Assembly: GCA_030550205.1 (NCBI GenBank)
Contig: JAUQPS010000007.1
Coordinates: 1-36,058 of the forward strand
Direction of reading: 5' to 3'
DNA length: 36,058 nt
From: a bacterium
Lineage (GTDB): Bacteria > Hydrothermota > Hydrothermia > LBFQ01 > DSFT01
Shown piece after piece: positions 16,963-25,489 of the stretch (its first letter is position 1; the number at the start of each line of letters is the position of its first letter). The notes under the pieces are model-generated. The model had not been told where the DNA came from. It did no database searches and saw only the letters and a program-made list of their open reading frames with translations. The translations under genes and the position numbers were made by a program.

Positions 16963-17349
16963 ATGAACAAAGCGGAAATTATAAATGAGATAGAAAAAAG
17001 ATATTTAAAGGAAGTTCCTGAGCTTAAACCTGGATATATTGTAAGAGTTCATGTAAGAGTTACAGAATCAAGATTTAATCCAAAGACAAGAAAATGGGAA
17101 GAAAAAACAAGAATCCAACCATATGAAGGTATGATAATTAGAATGAGAGGAAAGGGAATTACAAAAACTATTACTGTTAGAAAAGTTAGTCAAGGTATTG
17201 GTGTTGAAAGAATTTTTCCAATATATTCACCTGTTATTGAAAAAATTGAAGTAATTAAAAAGCATAAACCAAAGCGTGCTGTATTAACATTTGTTAGAAA
17301 TATGTCAGATAGAGAAATAAGAAGGAGATTTAAAGAAATAAAAGAATGA
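16963..17349 (+). CDS. rplS: Ribosomal protein L19 (bL19)
   Basis: This 128-residue basic protein is bL19 of the large ribosomal subunit, located at the interface with the small subunit. The family patterns are clear: the PGYIVRVHVRV block, IQPYEGMIIRMRGKGI, TITVRKVSQGIGVERIFPIYSP and a Lys-rich C-terminal VRRAK-like segment (KPKRAVLTFVRN). The N- and C-termini are slightly extended relative to the usual 115 residues. The ATG is 4 bases after the tRNA-Gly gene and no Shine-Dalgarno site fits. The message is therefore probably made from the tRNA promoter and freed by tRNA 3' processing. The common partners trmD, rimM and rpsP are not here. Confidence 0.96.
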   Translation: MNKAEIINEIEKRYLKEVPELKPGYIVRVHVRVTESRFNPKTRKWEEKTRIQPYEGMIIRMRGKGITKTITVRKVSQGIGVERIFPIYSPVIEKIEVIKKHKPKRAVLTFVRNMSDREIRRRFKEIKE

Positions 17350-17879
17350 GAAAACTAATTTTTTTGTTTTTATTTTCATGTCAAAGTTTGTCACCTATTG
17401 CTGAAATTAAAGGAAAATATAAATTATTTAATCAAGACTCAGTTTTAATAACATTTCCAGATGATTTTAAGGGTAAGAAGATTCTTATAGGATTTATATA
17501 TACTCATTGTCCCGATATTTGTCCAACAATTGTAGAAAATATGATAAAAATTGACAAAAAAACAAATGAAAAGAATATTGTTTTTGTTTTAGTGTCATTT
17601 GACCCTTTAAGAGATAAACCATCCGTATTAAAGGAATTTGGAAAAATTAGAGATTTGAATTTTAATAGATGGCAATTATTAACAGGTGGGGATTGGGAAG
17701 GTTTAATGAATGAATTTAAAATAGTTGCTATAAAGCGCCCCGTAAATGATAGTGTTTACTTCATAGACCATACTTCAAGAATTAGTTTAATTGATAGTAA
17801 AGGAAGAATTGTAAAAAATTATATAGGTCATATAGTAGATGTAAATGAAGTTTTAAATGATATAAAGAGAACTAAGTGA
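17346..17879 (+). CDS. SCO1/SenC-type copper chaperone lipoprotein
   Basis: This 177-residue thioredoxin-fold protein of the SCO1/PrrC family delivers copper to the CuA centre of heme-copper oxidases. The copper/redox motif CPDICP has Cys55 and Cys59, and the distal His ligand is probably in the IDHTS segment near residue 142. The N-terminus is a short hydrophobic stretch ending in LFSC, a lipobox with Cys12, so the protein should be anchored on the periplasmic side. The family's LVSFDP and LTGGDWE blocks are also present. The ATG overlaps the rplS stop (ATGA), so its expression is linked to a ribosomal protein operon. This suggests aerobic or microaerobic respiration, but no oxidase genes lie nearby. 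Confidence 0.9.
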   Translation: MRKLIFLFLFSCQSLSPIAEIKGKYKLFNQDSVLITFPDDFKGKKILIGFIYTHCPDICPTIVENMIKIDKKTNEKNIVFVLVSFDPLRDKPSVLKEFGKIRDLNFNRWQLLTGGDWEGLMNEFKIVAIKRPVNDSVYFIDHTSRISLIDSKGRIVKNYIGHIVDVNEVLNDIKRTK

Positions 17880-18922
17880 TATTTTGGCTTGGTATTCTAT
17901 CAATTATCTTATCACTTTTTTTATCATTTTCAAAATTATTAGCGGGATTTTTACTATCTATCCTCTCTTCAATTGCATTTAAAATTGAAAACAAACGAGA
18001 ATTATTTATCTTTTCTAACATTATAGCAATTATCATTTTAATTAAAATGATTTCAAATGCAATAATCCCAATTGTTATTGCTATTGTAATAACATTAATT
18101 TTCTTACCTGCGGTAAATTATTTAAAACAAAAATATAAAATTCCAAGGTCTTTAAGCGCACTTTTCTTCATATCAATCTCACTATCTTTTATCTTTTTAT
18201 CCTTTTATTATGTTAGCAATATATTATTGTCTGAATTTGAGAAAATTTTTCAAAATTTACAAAATGTTTATAATTTTTTGCCCGAACAAGTTAGAAAAGA
18301 GCTTGAAAATTATTTAAAGAATCTCCACTACGATATAAATTATTTTTTAAAAATAGCAGGCTCTACTATATCCATAAGTTTTTATATTATCATAGGAATA
18401 ATTTTGGCATTTTATCTAATTTCTGACTATGAAAGTATTATTAAGCTTATTTCAAAAAAGTTTGAAACCAAAAATTTAGAAAAAGTTTTAGAAATTTTAG
18501 GAAAATATATAAGAGCACAAATTATTATTGCATTTATTGTTGGAATAATGATTTTTATATTATGCAGTGTATTTTCTATTAAGTATCCTCATATTATTGG
18601 GATTATTGCTGGAATTTTTAACTTAATTCCAAACATTGGATTTATTTTTACTATCATTTTATCTTCTATTATAACACTTGCAGTATCAGATAATATTGTA
18701 TTTGATTTAATTAAACTTGCTATCATTTTTATAATAGACCAAGTTATTGAAACTACAATTTTAACTCCAAGGATTATGGGTCAAACATTTAAAATAGAAC
18801 CTACACTTGTAATAGTTGCTTTTACAATTTCAAGTGCTTTATTTGGTATTTGGGGATTTTTTATAGCTATTCCTTCAATTGTTTTAATAAGGAACTTGCT
18901 TTTTGATTTCTCTGAGAATTGA
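17876..18922 (+). CDS. AI-2E/PerM family permease
   Basis: This 348-residue membrane protein has about eight hydrophobic segments and the family arrangement: several N-terminal helices, a soluble middle part rich in charged residues (about 130-170), and a C-terminal block with FNLIPNIGFIFT and the DQVIETTILTPRIMGQ signature followed by FGIWGFFIAIPS. Members of the AI-2E/PerM family export small molecules or ions, and some act as Na+(Li+)/H+ antiporters, so the substrate cannot be assigned. The GTG start overlaps the SCO1 stop (GTGA). The last 39 bases overlap the convergent TPR gene. Confidence 0.82.
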   Translation: MIFWLGILSIILSLFLSFSKLLAGFLLSILSSIAFKIENKRELFIFSNIIAIIILIKMISNAIIPIVIAIVITLIFLPAVNYLKQKYKIPRSLSALFFISISLSFIFLSFYYVSNILLSEFEKIFQNLQNVYNFLPEQVRKELENYLKNLHYDINYFLKIAGSTISISFYIIIGIILAFYLISDYESIIKLISKKFETKNLEKVLEILGKYIRAQIIIAFIVGIMIFILCSVFSIKYPHIIGIIAGIFNLIPNIGFIFTIILSSIITLAVSDNIVFDLIKLAIIFIIDQVIETTILTPRIMGQTFKIEPTLVIVAFTISSALFGIWGFFIAIPSIVLIRNLLFDFSEN

Positions 18923-20419
18923 TGCTGGAATATTATATATTTTTGAAATTAATTCAATATCATTTTTAAGTGTTTGAAAAAATGCTTCTTTTTTATAATT
19001 TCCATATTTCATATTTGTTTCATAAGCTTTCTTATAATAAAATATAGCGGAATCTACATTTTGTTTTGCTAAATAAATGCTTCCCAAATTCATTATTAAA
19101 AATGAATTATTTGGTCTCATTTTCAAAGCCTCAGATGTATAATAATAACTACTATCAATATTTCCAAGCAATAGTTCAAACCATCCCCTATTCCAATAAT
19201 AAGCATAATTTCTATTAGAACTCTCTAAATTATCTATCAATCCATTTATAATTTCAATTGCAGAATCCTTCTTTGATAATAAAAAGTAAGCATATGCCCT
19301 TTCTGGTGAATTTTCAGAGCATCTCTTAAAAATATTCTTAAAATCCCTTTTATTATATAATAACTCACAATTTGTATTTGAATCTAAGAAATTTAAAATT
19401 GTGCTATCCTTTATATTAAACTCCTTTGCAAGTTTCTTTGCATACTCATAATCAATATAAGAAATAATTGTTGTTAAATAAAAGTTCTTTAAGGGTTCAT
19501 TTAAACTATCTCTCATTGAATTTAGTATCTCAATTGCTTCCTTATTTCTATCAAGTCCTCTAAATGCAAAGGCTTTAAGTAATTTTATTTTTCCAGAAAG
19601 TTTCTTAGAACAATAATTTTCAAGTGTATCTACAACTTCTAAAAATTTATTATATTCATCATAACTTTCTTTTTCAAAATAAATAGCAGAAAATATCGTA
19701 AGAACTTTATTATAATCCTCACAATCATTATTTATTAATAATTTTGTAAAATTAAGCAAGTATTTATAACTTTTCTCAAAGTTTTCAGCATTATAAATAA
19801 GCCTAAAAAATCCATAATATATTATTAAATTTAAGGCTTTTTCTCTTACTTTTGCATCTTGAATAAGTTGAGATTGTCTAACACATTCTTCTATAAAAAA
19901 GTTAGAGCAAGTTAAATCCAAATAATCTTCTTGAAGGTTATTAGTAAGTAAGTTTATTGGGTCAAGTGAATCAATTTCAGTTTTATAAAAAATACTAAGA
20001 AACTTTTGGGTTAAAAGTAAGTTTAAAACATCTTCCCCTATTTTTAAAGCATTATTATAATTTTTTTCTTCTATGAGTTTATAAAAACTTGCAATTTTTC
20101 CAATAAGTGTTGTTTCTGGATAAACATCCAAGAATTTTGAAATTTCAGCATATTTTTTTTCTTTAATAAAATAAGAAATTGCAATTATTGAAATTTTAAC
20201 TGATTTTTTATTATACTTAACAAATTCCATAGCTAATTTTTTACCAATATTTATATCTTGAAGATATTTAAGATAAATAACATTTTCAACCTCATTAGGA
20301 TATTTCTCATATGCAACACTTAAATAATATGCAACAGAATCGTATTTGTTTTCATTAAGTAAGATATTCGCTCTATTAAAAGCTTCCTCAGGCATCAAGT
20401 TAAGTAGTTGTAAAAGCAT
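18884..20419 (-). CDS. Tetratricopeptide-repeat protein
   Basis: This 511-residue, all-helical protein has TPR-like repeats. The clearest lie at the C-terminus (roughly 405-480): AYYWNRGWFELLLGNIDSSYYYTSEALKMRPN is read as one repeat spread over two helices, followed by SFLIMNLGSIYLAKQNVDSAIFYYKKAYE. Weaker repeats occupy the N-terminal half. There is no clear signal peptide, though the start MLLQLLNLMPEEA is hydrophobic. Such proteins serve as scaffolds for protein complexes, and nothing in the sequence says which. It starts right after a divergent promoter shared with glmU. Its 3' end overlaps the convergent permease gene by 39 bases. Confidence 0.7.
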   Translation of the reverse strand: MLLQLLNLMPEEAFNRANILLNENKYDSVAYYLSVAYEKYPNEVENVIYLKYLQDINIGKKLAMEFVKYNKKSVKISIIAISYFIKEKKYAEISKFLDVYPETTLIGKIASFYKLIEEKNYNNALKIGEDVLNLLLTQKFLSIFYKTEIDSLDPINLLTNNLQEDYLDLTCSNFFIEECVRQSQLIQDAKVREKALNLIIYYGFFRLIYNAENFEKSYKYLLNFTKLLINNDCEDYNKVLTIFSAIYFEKESYDEYNKFLEVVDTLENYCSKKLSGKIKLLKAFAFRGLDRNKEAIEILNSMRDSLNEPLKNFYLTTIISYIDYEYAKKLAKEFNIKDSTILNFLDSNTNCELLYNKRDFKNIFKRCSENSPERAYAYFLLSKKDSAIEIINGLIDNLESSNRNYAYYWNRGWFELLLGNIDSSYYYTSEALKMRPNNSFLIMNLGSIYLAKQNVDSAIFYYKKAYETNMKYGNYKKEAFFQTLKNDIELISKIYNIPASILREIKKQVPY

Positions 20420-20421
20420 AA

Positions 20422-20451
20422 TTGAAAATTTTAAAACCTACTTTAAAATTT
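20422..20451 (+). promoter_or_regulatory. Promoter of glmU-gatA, leaderless type
   Basis: TTGAAA (20422-20427), a 16-bp spacer, and TAAAAT (20444-20449) in ACTTTAAAATTT. The element ends 6 bases before the ATG at 20458. An in-frame ATG at 20422 falls inside the -35 and is therefore rejected as the start. Confidence 0.6.
20426..20435 (-). promoter_or_regulatory. Leaderless-type promoter element for the TPR gene
   Basis: TTTAAAATTT on the minus strand ends 6 bases before the ATG at 20419. It partly overlaps the -35 region of the divergent glmU promoter. Confidence 0.5.
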
Positions 20452-20457
20452 CAAAAT

Positions 20458-21417
20458 ATGGAAAGATATCCTTTATCTTGTATTATTTTAGCAGGCGGAA
20501 AATCTAAAAGAATGAAATCTAAAAAAAGCAAAGTATTGCATAAATTATGTGGAAAACCTATTATATATTATCCTTTAAAAGCTTGTAAAAGTCTTTTACC
20601 AGATGAGATATATATTGTAATTGGACAAAGTAGTGAAGGAATAAAGGAGATTATAAATGATGATGTAATTTTTGTATATCAAAATGAACCTCTTGGAACA
20701 GGGCATGCGGTAATGCAAGTTGTTCCATACTTAAAAGATAAAGATATGGATGTTTTAATAGTGCCAGCAGATGCTCCATTAATTAGAATTGAGACAATTA
20801 AAGAATTATATAAATTTCATAAAGAAAATGATGCATTAGTAAGTATTTTAACAACTCAAATGCCAGACCCAACAGGATACGGAAGAATAATTAGAAGTAG
20901 TGGAAATAGGGTTTTAATGATTGTAGAAGAAGCGGATGCATTTCCAGAAGAAAAACAGATAAAAGAAGTAAATTCAGGAATTTATATATTTGAAAGCAAT
21001 ATCTTAATTGAAGCATTAAATGAGATTAAACCAGATAACAAACAGGGAGAATATTATTTAACAGATGTAATAGCTATTATTCAAAGGAAATATGGAGGTG
21101 TATATGCTTATAAAATTGAAGATTGGAAGGAGATATTGGGTATAAATACAAGAGAACAATTATCCTTAGCCCATAGTATAATGCAAGAGCGGATAATTAA
21201 AAGACATATGGAGAATGGTGTTAGTATCATTATGCCAAATTTAGTATATATTGAAGATGATGTAATTATTGAACCAGATGTTATAATTTATCCATTTGTT
21301 TCAATTTTAGGCAATAGTTATATTAGTGAAGATTGTGAAATTGGACCCAATGTAATTTTGGAAAATTATAAAACAAAAAAAGGTGAAGTTATAAGAAATG
21401 CATATTTAAAGGGATGA
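20458..21417 (+). CDS. glmU: GlmU-like N-acetylglucosamine-1-phosphate uridylyltransferase, acetyltransferase half truncated
   Basis: This 319-residue protein corresponds to the N-terminal half of GlmU, which makes UDP-GlcNAc for peptidoglycan and LPS. It has the nucleotide-binding loop LAGGKSKRM with a Lys-rich stretch and VLHKLCGKP, then EPLGTGHAV, VPADAPL, DPTGYGRI, EVNSGIY and QGEYYLTD. After the uridylyltransferase domain only three or four left-handed beta-helix turns remain (about residues 258-310) before the stop. Bacterial GlmU is normally about 450 residues and has the GlcN-1-P acetyltransferase site in the missing part. A separate acetyltransferase would be needed if this is the only GlmU. 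The start at ATG 20458 fits the promoter spacing. The stop overlaps the gatA ATG. Confidence 0.85.
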   Translation: MERYPLSCIILAGGKSKRMKSKKSKVLHKLCGKPIIYYPLKACKSLLPDEIYIVIGQSSEGIKEIINDDVIFVYQNEPLGTGHAVMQVVPYLKDKDMDVLIVPADAPLIRIETIKELYKFHKENDALVSILTTQMPDPTGYGRIIRSSGNRVLMIVEEADAFPEEKQIKEVNSGIYIFESNILIEALNEIKPDNKQGEYYLTDVIAIIQRKYGGVYAYKIEDWKEILGINTREQLSLAHSIMQERIIKRHMENGVSIIMPNLVYIEDDVIIEPDVIIYPFVSILGNSYISEDCEIGPNVILENYKTKKGEVIRNAYLKG

Positions 21418-22823
21418 AAACGGTATTAGAGTTAATTAATTTATTAAAGAAGAAAGAGATAACACCTTACGAGCTTGTTTCTGAATATATTCAAACAATT
21501 GAAGAGAAAGAACCAATTTATAATGCTTTTATAAATGTTTATAAAGAAGAAGCTCTTGAAAGAGCAATTGAATTATCAAAGAAAAATCCAGAAGATTATT
21601 TATTATATGGAATACCCATTGCAATTAAAGATAATATTGCGGTTGAAAATATGGAACTTACTTGTGCTTCAAGAATATTGCTTGGTTTTAAAAGTCCTTA
21701 CTCTGCAACTGTTATTAAAAGACTTTTAAACGAAGGAGCTATTATAATAGGTAAAACAAATTTAGATGAATTTGCTATGGGTTGTTCTACGGAGTTTTCA
21801 TATTTTGGAGCTACAAGGAATGCTATAAATCCAGAATATGTTGCAGGTGGTTCATCAGGCGGTTCAGCGGTTGCTGTAAAATTAAATGAAGTTCCAATAG
21901 CTCTTGGCTCAGATACAGGTGGTTCAATTAGACAACCCTCCGCTTTTAATGGAGTTGTAGGCTTAAAGCCCACATATGGAAGGGTTTCAAGATATGGACT
22001 TGTTGCATTTGCTTCAAGCTTAGACCAAATTGGACCAATTGGTTTAACTGTTAAAGATGTTGCATTAATATATACTATTATTGCAGGATATGATCCAAAA
22101 GATAGCACAAGTGTAAATATAGAAGTTGATAAATTTGAAGAGATATTTAAAGATAGAAAATATAAAATTGGTGTTCCAAAAGAAATAATAACAGAAGATG
22201 TAGAGAAAGAAATAAAAGATGGATTTTATTGGTCTATAAATAAGTTCATAGAGCTTGGTCATCAAATTGTTGATATTAAATTAAATTATTTAAATTATGC
22301 CTTAGGTGTTTATCATATTATAAGCTCATCAGAAGTAAGTAGTAATCTTTTGAGATTTGACGGAATAAGATATGGATATAGGGCGGATGGTAAAAATTTA
22401 GAAGAGGTTTATATTAATACAAGAAGTGAAGGATTTGGTGATGAAGTAAAAAGAAGAATTTTAATTGGAACATTTTGTCTTTCTTATGGTTATTATGACG
22501 AGTATTATATAAAGGCAAGTAAAGTAAGAAGGTTGATAAAAGAAGAATTTTTAAAGATATTTGAAAATGTTGATGTAATAATAACTCCAACAGTTCCAGT
22601 TTTCCCTTGGAAAATTGGAGAAAAAATTGAGGATCCTATGAAGATGTATTTAGCAGATATTTATACAGTTATTGCTAATTTAGTAGGAATTCCTGCAATT
22701 TCTATTCCTATTAAAATTGCAAGTAATGGTTTTCCAATTAGTATTCAAATTATGGGTAATTATTTTAAAGAAAGGGATATATTGGATTTAGCAAATCAAA
22801 TATTTACTTCCAGTAATCTCTAA
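21414..22823 (+). CDS. gatA: Glutamyl-tRNA(Gln)/aspartyl-tRNA(Asn) amidotransferase subunit A
   Basis: This 469-residue protein is the amidase subunit of GatCAB, which converts misacylated Glu-tRNA(Gln) or Asp-tRNA(Asn). The amidase-signature catalytic triad is visible: Lys in AIKDNI near residue 76, cis-Ser in GGSSGGS near 151-153 and the nucleophilic Ser in GSDTGGSIRQP near 175. Other conserved parts are GKTNLDEFAMG and the C-terminal TPTVPVFPWKIGE and NLVGIPAISIP. Length and motifs are complete. The ATG overlaps the glmU stop (ATGA). gatB and gatC are not here. The last 20 bases overlap the convergent ATPase subunit E gene. Confidence 0.96.
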   Translation: MKTVLELINLLKKKEITPYELVSEYIQTIEEKEPIYNAFINVYKEEALERAIELSKKNPEDYLLYGIPIAIKDNIAVENMELTCASRILLGFKSPYSATVIKRLLNEGAIIIGKTNLDEFAMGCSTEFSYFGATRNAINPEYVAGGSSGGSAVAVKLNEVPIALGSDTGGSIRQPSAFNGVVGLKPTYGRVSRYGLVAFASSLDQIGPIGLTVKDVALIYTIIAGYDPKDSTSVNIEVDKFEEIFKDRKYKIGVPKEIITEDVEKEIKDGFYWSINKFIELGHQIVDIKLNYLNYALGVYHIISSSEVSSNLLRFDGIRYGYRADGKNLEEVYINTRSEGFGDEVKRRILIGTFCLSYGYYDEYYIKASKVRRLIKEEFLKIFENVDVIITPTVPVFPWKIGEKIEDPMKMYLADIYTVIANLVGIPAISIPIKIASNGFPISIQIMGNYFKERDILDLANQIFTSSNL

Positions 22824-23361
22824 TTTTTTCAACTATAATTTGTTTTACTTTTTCAATTCTTGTTTTTAATGTATTTCTTACAACAAATCCCCTTTCTATA
22901 TCTTCTACAACTACTCCATATTCAACATTTTCATCCTTTACAACTTCAATATCTTTTACAAAACTTTTAACAATTTCATAATCTTTTGGACTTACTTTAA
23001 TAATAGGCTTTTGGAATGTATTATTCTTAAACACTTCTTCAACAATATGCTTTAAATAATTCTCATAAACTTTCTTATCTTCAAACATTTTTATAACTTC
23101 CTGCTCTATATTCTCAAAAACCTTATTTACTATTTCATTCTCAATATGTATTAAGTTTGAATTAATTTTTAATTGAATATCTCCAAGTATCTTTTGACGC
23201 TGTTCAGATATATAATTATTCGCATTTTTAATATATTCATCAATAATATAGGGAATTTTTTCTTTTGCTTTTTCTATTATTTCAGAGGCACCCAAAAGGG
23301 CACCAGAAATAATTTGTTCTGCTTCTTGTTTTGCTTTATTTAATATAATATTCTCTATCAT
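22804..23361 (-). CDS. atpE: V/A-type ATPase subunit E
   Basis: This 185-residue protein has the form of subunit E, a peripheral stalk component. A long N-terminal alpha-helical arm, starting ENIILNKAKQEAEQI, is followed by a small alpha/beta head with KVSPKDYEIV and ending VEKIRDYW. Family sequences are weakly conserved, but the position directly after subunits I and K makes the call firm. The ATG overlaps the subunit K stop. In most genomes subunits C, F, A, B and D follow; here the operon ends and gatA converges with a 20-base overlap. Confidence 0.85.
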   Translation of the reverse strand: MIENIILNKAKQEAEQIISGALLGASEIIEKAKEKIPYIIDEYIKNANNYISEQRQKILGDIQLKINSNLIHIENEIVNKVFENIEQEVIKMFEDKKVYENYLKHIVEEVFKNNTFQKPIIKVSPKDYEIVKSFVKDIEVVKDENVEYGVVVEDIERGFVVRNTLKTRIEKVKQIIVEKIRDYWK

Positions 23362-23666
23362 TGGGTCATTATTAAGAACATTACAACGAAACCAAATATA
23401 ATAATTGTCTCTGGTATAACAAACAAAGTAAGAACAGGACCAAACATACTTCTATCCTCTGAAATAGCACCAATACCAGCAGAACCTATCCTACTTTGAG
23501 CAATACCTGTTCCTATACCTGTAAGTCCAATAGCAAGTCCCATACCAATATATTTACCAGCCTTCGCTATATCAGAAGAAGCAGTTTGCTCCGCTCCAAA
23601 AGCCAAACCAAGAAACATCAAAATACCCAAAATGGCTAAGGAAATTCCAAGCAATTTACGAAACAT
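23358..23666 (-). CDS. atpK: V/A-type ATPase membrane rotor subunit K (c-type ring)
   Basis: This 102-residue protein carries an N-terminal signal-like hydrophobic segment (1-25, ending AFGA), as seen in several V/A-type K subunits, followed by one helical hairpin. The first helix is Gly-rich (GMGLAIGLTGIGTGIAQ). The second has the ion-binding Glu86 in FVIPETIIIFG. The polar loop is RIGSAGIGAISEDR. A ring of single hairpins is usual for V/A ATP synthases of Thermus type. I cannot tell Na+ from H+ use with certainty: the Gln in IAQ and the neighbouring Glu could fit either. AAGGAGG lies 8 bases upstream. It overlaps subunit I by 11 bases. Confidence 0.93.
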   Translation of the reverse strand: MFRKLLGISLAILGILMFLGLAFGAEQTASSDIAKAGKYIGMGLAIGLTGIGTGIAQSRIGSAGIGAISEDRSMFGPVLTLFVIPETIIIFGFVVMFLIMTQ

Positions 23667-25446
23667 AGTTCAATCCTCCTTTCTTGAAAGGTTTAAATAT
23701 CTTATCTCCTGTCTTATAAAATTGAAGGAAAAATTCTACAACTTGCAAACGCATTCCCTGTATGGTTGGATCTACAAAACCCAAAACAAACGCCAAAATA
23801 TGGAAAATTAATGCTATAATAATACCAAAAATTATTGATGGCACCATAGAAAAGAATATATTACCCATTTCTGCTAGAACCGCAGATGCCAACGCAACTG
23901 CTGCTATCCTTGCAAAGCTTAAAATTTGACCTGCGGTTGATACTAACTCAATAGGAGCAATTGGTCCATGTGTAACCAAAACTCCAATTATTCCTATAAT
24001 TATAAGTGCTATAGCAATATATAAAAATAATGGAATTTGAATAATTTTCAAAAACACCAATCCAATTAATATAATTCCTGATATTCCAATCAATCTAAAC
24101 ATTTCATATAATGCAAGATGCTTATCATTAAGTTTAAAATTATTTAAAATTCCAAAAATAATTCCAAGCACTACTTGAACAATTCCAAGAATTATAGAAA
24201 TTCCAATTATTATATCCGCTGAATGTGTTCTATGAATTATTGGTTTTAAAATACCTAATTTATAAAATAATTCACCAAATGCTTCTCCATATAAAAATCC
24301 AAAAAATAATGCCCACATAAGTGCCCAAATATAAATAGTTGTTAAATCTTTAACAATTTCATTCTTTATAAACTTATACCTGAAAAATAAAACAATTACT
24401 AACATTAAAAGAGCATATCCAACATCACCAAGCATCATTCCAAAATATGGTGGGAAAAATAACCAAAGGAAAAATGTTGGGTCAATTGTTCCATACTTTG
24501 GATAGCCAAAGAAATCTAAAACTCTCCTAAATGGCTTTGAAACTTTTGAAGTTTTAAGAAGTGTAGGAACTTTTTCATATTCAAATATGCTTGGTTCTTC
24601 AAATTTTATAAAATAGTAATTTTCATAAGGTTTTAAAGCATTTATAAGTTTATCTTTTTGATCTTTTATTATCCAACCTTTTAAGAAGAATGCATATTGA
24701 GAGAATGTTGCATATTTTCTTAATATATTTAAATCTTCTGCTTTTTCAAGAACAGAAAGCTTAATATCAGAAAACTTTTCAAAAATCTCACTTCTAAATT
24801 TCTTAATTTCATCTTCAATTTCATTTAATTCATTTTTAAGTCTTATAATTTTATTTGAAATTTCTTCATAAGCTTGTTTAAGAGTTAATTTTTCAAATTC
24901 AGAAGGTAATTTAAACTCACTAAAACCTTCCTTATAAATCAATTCTCTTACATCTTCATAAATTAAAATTGCAAATTTTTCACCCCCAAGTTTTACAATT
25001 ATACTATTTGTTATATTTAGTTTTTTAAATTGTTCTAAATCTTTCTTTATAACAATTAAAACAATATTTGGCTCTTTAAAATTATAAATTTTTGAAAGAG
25101 TTGAATAATAATCATTTAGTAAATTGAGCTTAGATAAAATTTCCTCCTTCCTACTTATTAACTTTTTTGATTTATTTAAAATATCTTCAAGCTCTAATAA
25201 GGTTTTTTCATTAATTTCTACAAATTTTTCTCCTACTGGGAAATTTCCTATTAAATGCTCAATATCCGAAATTAACAACCTTGCTTTTTTATATATTTCT
25301 TCATTCTCAATAGTAATATCGGGAGATTTATACTTTTGGGGATATTCTTCAAGATGAGCAATTCCAAGCTCTTTTATAGTATTTAAAATTTCAAAAAATT
25401 TAGATTTATCTCCTACTATTTCAAATTTTAATAATGGCTTAATCAT
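23656..25446 (-). CDS. atpI: V/A-type ATPase subunit I (a-type stator subunit)
   Basis: This 596-residue protein anchors the peripheral stalks and provides the half-channels of the membrane motor. The first 300 residues are soluble and rich in helices. From about residue 315 seven to eight membrane helices follow, with the family patterns FFPPYFGMMLGDVGYALLM and GFLYGEAFGE. Late in the protein LVSTAGQILSFARIAAVALASAVLAEMG includes the essential Arg of the channel. I chose the ATG at 25446 (MIKPLLKF), because it fits the family start and lies 9 bases downstream of a promoter element. A TTG/ATG-type start further upstream would fall inside that element. It heads the I-K-E unit. Confidence 0.92.
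   Translation of the reverse strand: MIKPLLKFEIVGDKSKFFEILNTIKELGIAHLEEYPQKYKSPDITIENEEIYKKARLLISDIEHLIGNFPVGEKFVEINEKTLLELEDILNKSKKLISRKEEILSKLNLLNDYYSTLSKIYNFKEPNIVLIVIKKDLEQFKKLNITNSIIVKLGGEKFAILIYEDVRELIYKEGFSEFKLPSEFEKLTLKQAYEEISNKIIRLKNELNEIEDEIKKFRSEIFEKFSDIKLSVLEKAEDLNILRKYATFSQYAFFLKGWIIKDQKDKLINALKPYENYYFIKFEEPSIFEYEKVPTLLKTSKVSKPFRRVLDFFGYPKYGTIDPTFFLWLFFPPYFGMMLGDVGYALLMLVIVLFFRYKFIKNEIVKDLTTIYIWALMWALFFGFLYGEAFGELFYKLGILKPIIHRTHSADIIIGISIILGIVQVVLGIIFGILNNFKLNDKHLALYEMFRLIGISGIILIGLVFLKIIQIPLFLYIAIALIIIGIIGVLVTHGPIAPIELVSTAGQILSFARIAAVALASAVLAEMGNIFFSMVPSIIFGIIIALIFHILAFVLGFVDPTIQGMRLQVVEFFLQFYKTGDKIFKPFKKGGLNYVS
23675..23681 (-). promoter_or_regulatory. Shine-Dalgarno site of atpK
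   Basis: AAGGAGG on the minus strand, 8 bases before the ATG at 23666. It suits the high expression needed for ring subunits. Confidence 0.75.
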
Positions 25447-25455
25447 AAAGAGCCA

Positions 25456-25465
25456 AAATTTTAAA
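25456..25465 (-). promoter_or_regulatory. Leaderless-type promoter element for atpI-K-E
   Basis: CCTTTAAAATTT on the minus strand ends 9 bases before the ATG at 25446. It is divergent from the GT9 promoter, whose element begins 10 bp away. Confidence 0.5.
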
Positions 25466-25474
25466 GGCAAACGC

Positions 25475-25484
25475 TTTAAAATTT
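25475..25484 (+). promoter_or_regulatory. Leaderless-type promoter element for the GT9 gene
   Basis: GCTTTAAAATTT ends 5 bases before a TTG start codon at 25490. It shows that non-ATG starts are also used in this arrangement. Confidence 0.5.
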
Positions 25485-25489
25485 AAAAC

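Noticed and set aside
20422-20457. ATG at 20422 as the glmU start
   Set aside because: It would place the coding start inside the -35 region, and the extra 12 residues do not resemble the family; ATG 20458 fits both.
21698-22265. Minus-strand reading frames opposite gatA
   Set aside because: Shadows of the conserved amidase gene; the products show no family features.
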